A program made the translations under genes and the position numbers. A stretch of 17,811 nucleotides of DNA, from NCBI GenBank assembly GCA_040289115.1, contig PSKS01000049.1, positions 1-17,811 on the forward strand, in the 5' to 3' direction. The DNA is from JAUQQI01 sp040289115. GTDB taxonomy: Bacteria; Chloroflexota; Dehalococcoidia; JAUQQI01. Positions 14,324-17,811 of this stretch are shown here, piece by piece (the stretch's first letter is position 1; each line of letters begins with the position of its first letter). The notes below the pieces were generated by a model. That model was not told the DNA's origin and ran no database searches. It saw only the letters and a program-made list of their open reading frames with translations.

Positions 14324-15608
14324 GCCGACGGCCATCCGGCTTCTCACGGCCATGTACTTTGCCGCGCTCGGGCTGCTGCCGGTCGCCCTCGGCTTCTGGG
14401 CCTACTACCCCCTGCTGGTCGAGCACTATCCCCCCGTCTACTTTGCCTACTCCAGCGTGCTGCTCTTTCCGGCCGACCTCCTGACCATCACCCTCCTGGC
14501 CGCCGACGCCGGCCTCCGGCTGCTCACCGGCCGTCCCCTCGCCCCCCGCCCGGCCCCACCAACCACGGCCCTCCTCCTGCTGGCCGCCTGGGCGGCCGCA
14601 AGTGCGGCCTGGTCGCCGGAACCCCGGCTTTCCCTTTACCACGGCCTGCACCTGGGCTTGACTGCCAGCATGGCCCTCTTCCTGGCAGACCGTCCCGAGG
14701 CCTGGGCAGCGCTGGCGACAGGTTCGCTCGGAGGCATTGGCCTGCAGGTCTTGGTGGCTGCTGGTGAGGTTCTGCTTCAGACCACCGCCTTTCTGGACCC
14801 CCTCGGCCTGGAGTGGCCGGGGCGGTTCGACCCCTCGGTTTCGGGGGCGGCCGTCGTCGAGCTCCCTGACGGGAGTCGATGGCTCCGGGCCTACGGGACG
14901 TTCCCCCACCCGAACCTGCTGGGGATCTACCTGGTGGCCCTGGCAGCGGGGCCGATGGCCTGGACCTTGGAAGGCGGAGGACGCCGGACCTGGGGAATTA
15001 TCGGGGTGGGGCTGGCGGCTGTGGGTTTGGGGCTCACCTTCTCCCGGGCAGCCTGGCTCGCCTTCCTGATAGTCCTGGGCTGGGTTCTGGGGGCCGGCCC
15101 ACCAGCCCCCGGCCGCGGGCTGCTGGCCGCCACGGCGGCGATGGGGCTTCTCGCCGCCGTCCTCCCCTTCGGCCAGGTGCTTGGGGTCCGGCTGGGAATT
15201 CAGGGGCCCCTCGAGACGCGGTCGGTGCTGGAGCGCGGCTGGCTGGTGGCCCAGGCGGCCGACCTCATCCGCACCCACGGCCCCCTGGGGCTGGGCGCCG
15301 GGACCTTTCCCCTGGCCTTAAGGGACCGGCTTCCGCCGGGTTACCGGGCCGAGCCTGCACACAACGTGGGTGTACTCCTTCTGGCCGAACTGGGGCCGCT
15401 CGGCTTGGGCCTGGGACTGGCCGCCGGGCTGGGGGTCCTCCGGGGGCTGCGTCGGACGGCCGGGGCCGACGGCCTGGCCCTATCGGGGGCCCTGCTGGGC
15501 CTGGTGGTCTTGGCCATGCTGGACCATCCCCTCTGGACCGCCGCCCCCGGGCACCTGCTGGTGGCCCTTGTACTGGGTGCCTGGCTGGGCCAAATTCGGA
15601 AGGGCTAG
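14316..15608 (+). CDS. O-antigen ligase/polymerase-like membrane protein (Wzy_C/WaaL)
   Basis: This 430-residue protein has about ten to twelve hydrophobic segments and the layout of the Wzy/WaaL superfamily, which polymerises or ligates lipid-linked glycans on the outer face of the membrane. Signatures are RAYGTFPHPNLLGIYLVA (the conserved PHPN motif), LGLTFSRAAWLAFLI, a large loop with GAGTFPLAL and EPAHNVGVLLLAELGPLGL, which carries the catalytic-region His-Asn pair typical of these proteins. The start is TTG 14316, which has AAGGAG upstream and overlaps the previous stop by 8 bases. Its own stop overlaps the convergent dacF-like gene through a CTAG. Polymerase and ligase roles cannot be told apart from sequence. 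It is the last gene of the operon. A flippase would be expected for a complete Wzy-type pathway but is not in the window. Confidence 0.85.
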   Translation: MFKPTAIRLLTAMYFAALGLLPVALGFWAYYPLLVEHYPPVYFAYSSVLLFPADLLTITLLAADAGLRLLTGRPLAPRPAPPTTALLLLAAWAAASAAWSPEPRLSLYHGLHLGLTASMALFLADRPEAWAALATGSLGGIGLQVLVAAGEVLLQTTAFLDPLGLEWPGRFDPSVSGAAVVELPDGSRWLRAYGTFPHPNLLGIYLVALAAGPMAWTLEGGGRRTWGIIGVGLAAVGLGLTFSRAAWLAFLIVLGWVLGAGPPAPGRGLLAATAAMGLLAAVLPFGQVLGVRLGIQGPLETRSVLERGWLVAQAADLIRTHGPLGLGAGTFPLALRDRLPPGYRAEPAHNVGVLLLAELGPLGLGLGLAAGLGVLRGLRRTAGADGLALSGALLGLVVLAMLDHPLWTAAPGHLLVALVLGAWLGQIRKG

Positions 15609-16474
15609 AGGAGGGCGAGGCCAAGCCCGCCGGCCACCGCCGCCGGGGGCGGGGGCTCAGGGGATAGCAGGCTGAGGCCGAGCCGGAGGAGGGCCCAGGC
15701 CTCCAGGTGGGTCGTGGTGTTCAGCACGACGGCGACCGCCGTCCGGCCGTTGACGGTGGCAGTGGCCACGTAGCACTGCCCGGCCCGGCGGGTGTAACCG
15801 TTCTTGAGGCCATCAACCCCGGGAAAGCCGTCCCGGACCAGCCGGTTGCTGTTGCGCAGCATGAGCGACCGGCCTCCCACGGTCACCACCTTCTCGGGGG
15901 TCGCCGCCATCTGGCGGATAAGGGGGTAGCGCAGAACTTCCCGGGCGAGGATGGCCAGGTCCTGGGCCGTCATAATGTTGCCCGGGGCGAACTGGCGGTG
16001 GTCCAGGCCGTGGGGATTGGTGAAGACTGAACCGGTCAGCCCCAGGGCGGCGGTCCGCCGGTTCATCCTGGCCACGAACTCCCCTTCACTCCCGGCCACC
16101 AGCTCGGCGATGGCCACGGCCGCGTCGTTCCCCGAGGGCAGAAGCAGACCCCAAAGCAGCGTCTCCAGGTCGACCTCATCCCCGGGTTGGAGCCCCATGG
16201 TTGAGCCGGGCCGCAGGTGCCCTTCCCGAACCACAATCCGGGCCTCCAAATCCCCCTGCTCCAGGGCCAGGAGGGCCGTCATGAGCTTGGACGTGGAGGC
16301 GGCGCTCAGCCGAACGTCCGGGTCCTTGGCCCAGAGGATCTCGCCGGTGGTTGCATCGACCACGAGGGCCGACGCCGCCTGAATCTGGAAGGTCGAGGCG
16401 GCCGCGGCCGGAAGGCCGGCATTCAAGATGGCTATCAGGCCGACCAAAAGAAAGCTTAAAAGTTTTAGGCGCAT
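15605..16474 (-). CDS. D-alanyl-D-alanine carboxypeptidase, DacF-like (peptidase S11)
   Basis: This 289-residue exported serine enzyme trims the terminal D-Ala of peptidoglycan stem peptides. A Sec signal peptide covers about residues 1-26 (basic MRLK, hydrophobic core, Ala-rich end). The catalytic motifs are SxxK as Ser60-Thr-Ser-Lys63 and SxN as Ser114-Gly-Asn116. The third motif, normally KTG, reads Lys224-Asn-Gly226 in DGLKNGYT. The protein lacks the C-terminal PBP5_C beta domain and amphipathic anchor of typical DacF/PBP5 (about 380 residues) and ends in a short proline-rich and hydrophobic tail. ATG 16474 sits about 24 bases after the predicted transcription start. The end overlaps the ligase-like gene by four bases, so both genes share the CTAG stop region. 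Penicillin binding is expected but could be weaker with KNG. Confidence 0.9.
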   Translation of the reverse strand: MRLKLLSFLLVGLIAILNAGLPAAAASTFQIQAASALVVDATTGEILWAKDPDVRLSAASTSKLMTALLALEQGDLEARIVVREGHLRPGSTMGLQPGDEVDLETLLWGLLLPSGNDAAVAIAELVAGSEGEFVARMNRRTAALGLTGSVFTNPHGLDHRQFAPGNIMTAQDLAILAREVLRYPLIRQMAATPEKVVTVGGRSLMLRNSNRLVRDGFPGVDGLKNGYTRRAGQCYVATATVNGRTAVAVVLNTTTHLEAWALLRLGLSLLSPEPPPPAAVAGGLGLALL

Positions 16475-16504
16475 CCCCGGGGACCCTGGCGAAAAGTTTG
16501 CTTA

Positions 16505-16533
16505 ATTGTACGCCCGAACTGGGCGGTTGTCCA
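16505..16533 (-). promoter_or_regulatory. Sigma-A-type promoter of the carboxypeptidase gene
   Basis: On the minus strand a TGGACA -35 (16528-16533) and a TACAAT -10 (16505-16510) are 17 bases apart. Each matches consensus at five of six positions, with the ideal spacing. The start would be near 16498. Confidence 0.7.
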
Positions 16534-16553
16534 GGGAGCCCGAATTTGACCGT

Positions 16554-16571
16554 CGGGTCCGGGCGGACCCG
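16554..16571. repeat. Inverted repeat in the dacF-M42 spacer
   Basis: Seven-base GC-rich arms (16554-16560 and 16565-16571) flank a four-base GGGC centre. The repeat lies in the divergent spacer at 16475-16630. No terminator function makes sense here because both genes read away from it, so it may be an operator or chance in GC-rich DNA. Confidence 0.4.
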
Positions 16572-16587
16572 GGACTAATTTTGGCGC

Positions 16588-16602
16588 GGCTATACTATAG
16601 CC
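16588..16602 (+). promoter_or_regulatory. Candidate -10 element with a 7-base palindrome, M42 peptidase gene
   Basis: TATACT (16591-16596) lies within the inverted repeat GGCTATA-C-TATAGCC. A further GCGGCT/AGCCGC pair (16586-16591 and 16606-16611) encloses it. No good -35 is seen about 17 bases upstream, so this could be a -10 with an activator or repressor site. AAGGAGGT (16612-16619) follows, 11 bases from the ATG, an unusually long spacer. Confidence 0.4.
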
Positions 16603-16630
16603 AGAAGCCGCAAGGAGGTAAAGTTGAACG

Positions 16631-17695
16631 ATGGGCCTCAATCTTGAGCTGCTCAAGCGCCTGTCGGAGACGCCGGGCGTTCCCGGCCACGAAGACCGGC
16701 TGCGGGAGATAGTCATCTCCGAACTTAAGCCTTACGTCGACGAAATCCGCGTCGATATCATGGGGAACGTCATCGGGTTCAAGCGGGGAAGGGGCCAGCG
16801 TCGGGTGATGCTGGCCGGCCACATGGATGAGATCGGCTTCCTCGTCCGGCATATCGACGACAAAGGGTTTCTTCGCATCCAGCCGGTGGGCGGCTTCGAC
16901 CCCCGGGTGCTCTTTGCCCAGCGGGTGCTAGTCGAGGCGAAGGATGGGCAACTTTTGCGGGGCGTGCTGTGGCCTGCGGCCAAGCCCATCCACGTGGCCA
17001 CCGAGGAGGAGCGAAACCGGGTCCCCAAGATCGAGGACTACTTTATCGACCTGGGACTTCCGGCCGACCAGGTGAAGGCCCGGGTTGAAGTCGGGGCCAT
17101 GGTTACCCTGGACCGGTCGGTGGAGCGGGCCGGCGAATGCATCGTCGGCAAGGCCATGGACGACCGGGTTGGGGTTTTCGTCATGCTGGAGGCCCTTAAG
17201 GCCGTCCGCAGCCACGAGGTCGACATCGTGGCCGTGGCCACCGTCCAGGAGGAGGTGGGCCTACGGGGTGCCCTCACGGCCGCGTACGAGTGGGAGCCCC
17301 AGGTGGGCATCGCCCTGGACATAACTTTGGCCCTCGATATCCCGGGCTCGGGTGAGGCCGAGGCCGTGACCCGGCTGGGCCAGGGGGTGGCCATCAAGCT
17401 GATGGACAGCTCCCACATCTCCCACCCGAAACTGGTCCAGCACCTGCGCCAGCTGGCCGAGCGGGAAAAAATCCCTTACCAGCTGGAGATCCTGCCACGC
17501 GGCGGCACCGACGCCGGGGCCATCCAGCGGGCCCGGGGCGGGGTGGCGGCCGTGACCATCTCGGTACCGACCCGCTACGTCCACACCGTAAATGAGATGG
17601 TCCACCCCAACGACCTGGAAGCGGCCATCAACTTGCTGGCCCGCTACCTAGAGGAGGCCCACCAGACCGACCTCGGGGCCGGGAAAGTGCTTTGA
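16631..17695 (+). CDS. M42-family metallo-aminopeptidase
   Basis: This 354-residue cytoplasmic enzyme belongs to the M42 group (glutamyl/deblocking aminopeptidases, often named endoglucanase M or FrvX), which form large tetrahedral dodecamers that trim peptides. All metal and catalytic residues are visible: His64 (LAGHMDEIG), bridging Asp177 (KAMDDRVG), Glu207 general base and Glu208 (VQEEVG), Asp230 (ALDITL) and His318 (RYVHT). The length is typical. ATG 16631 follows AAGGAGGT at 11 bases; a TTG nearer to it is not in frame. The gene has its own upstream spacer and ends just before a promoter for the next gene. No neighbour points to a special substrate, so general peptide turnover is most likely. 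It is independent of the glycan operon. Confidence 0.93.
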   Translation: MGLNLELLKRLSETPGVPGHEDRLREIVISELKPYVDEIRVDIMGNVIGFKRGRGQRRVMLAGHMDEIGFLVRHIDDKGFLRIQPVGGFDPRVLFAQRVLVEAKDGQLLRGVLWPAAKPIHVATEEERNRVPKIEDYFIDLGLPADQVKARVEVGAMVTLDRSVERAGECIVGKAMDDRVGVFVMLEALKAVRSHEVDIVAVATVQEEVGLRGALTAAYEWEPQVGIALDITLALDIPGSGEAEAVTRLGQGVAIKLMDSSHISHPKLVQHLRQLAEREKIPYQLEILPRGGTDAGAIQRARGGVAAVTISVPTRYVHTVNEMVHPNDLEAAINLLARYLEEAHQTDLGAGKVL

Positions 17696-17701
17696 CAGGG
17701 G

Positions 17702-17710
17702 TGGTATAAT
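17702..17710 (+). promoter_or_regulatory. Extended -10 promoter for the terminal Tat-signal gene
   Basis: TGGTATAAT is a perfect TATAAT (17705-17710) with the TGn extension. A TTGACA lies only seven bases upstream (17692-17697), too close to act as its -35, and it overlaps the M42 stop codon. Transcription would start near 17717, about 26 bases before the GTG at 17743. Confidence 0.55.
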
Positions 17711-17742
17711 TCGTTAACTCTGAAAATGCAGAGGAGGTTGCA

Positions 17743-17811
17743 GTGGGTGAAAGCTACCCGTATCGACTCGGCCGCCGGGATTTCCTAAGGCTGGCGGCCG
17801 GGGCGGCGGCT
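17743..17811 (+). CDS. Tat-exported protein, N-terminal fragment (cut by window end)
   Basis: Only 23 codons are present. GTG 17743 has GAGGAGG five bases or so upstream. The peptide reads about VGESYPYRLGRRDFLRLA followed by Gly/Ala residues. This is a twin-arginine motif (GRRDFLR) followed by the start of a hydrophobic stretch, so a folded, exported protein is likely. Another family 5 solute-binding protein would be a natural guess from the similar gene at 1457-3118, but nothing after the signal is visible and I assign no function. Confidence 0.6.
   Translation, partial: MGESYPYRLGRRDFLRLAAGAAA

Noticed and set aside
14265..15278. Open frame of 337 codons on the minus strand
   Set aside because: It is a low-complexity Gly/Pro/Gln translation opposite the clearly coding ligase-like gene.

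Overview
This is a GC-rich bacterial window with very short gaps and frequent stop/start overlaps. Strong GGAGG-type ribosome sites, GTG and TTG starts, Tat signal peptides, a DacF-like carboxypeptidase and an M42 peptidase would fit a Bacillota- or Chloroflexota-like, possibly thermophilic lineage. No rRNA or marker gene is present, so the phylum is an inference. I see no tRNA, CRISPR array, insertion sequence or phage gene.

Layout. (1) 1-1453, plus strand: the end of a FolE2/MptA-type GTP cyclohydrolase followed by folP, two pterin/folate genes overlapping by 8 bases. (2) 1457-4895, minus strand: an AidB-like acyl-CoA dehydrogenase and a Tat-exported lipoprotein of the peptide-type ABC solute-binding family, the latter with its own promoter. 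(3) 4974-6761, plus strand, divergent from (2) across a 78-base spacer with a palindromic -10 element: a PF04199 cyclase-family hydrolase, then a HepT-like HEPN protein and an MntA-like nucleotidyltransferase, each overlapping the gene before it. (4) 6832-15608, plus strand: seven almost gapless genes. They encode an MNT-fold nucleotidyltransferase, a B12-binding radical SAM enzyme, a methyltransferase, an FG-GAP/VCBS propeller, a GT4 glycosyltransferase, a PTPS-related polytopic membrane protein and an O-antigen ligase/polymerase-like membrane protein. This looks like a cell-surface glycan or glycolipid operon, but no flippase or export gene lies in the window. (5) 15605-16474, minus strand: a D-Ala-D-Ala carboxypeptidase convergent with (4) and with a good sigma-A-type promoter. 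(6) 16631-17695, plus strand: an M42 metallo-aminopeptidase, then the first 23 codons of another Tat-exported protein.

The most interesting points are two. First, the HepT/MntA pair has lost the antitoxin's catalytic residues and also the tyrosine that canonical MntA AMPylates on HepT, while the HEPN RNase residues remain. Second, the operon just downstream opens with another MNT-fold protein whose Asp-X-Asp is intact, next to a B12 radical SAM enzyme, a methyltransferase and a propeller without a signal peptide. That gene set could be a little-described surface-glycan modification pathway.
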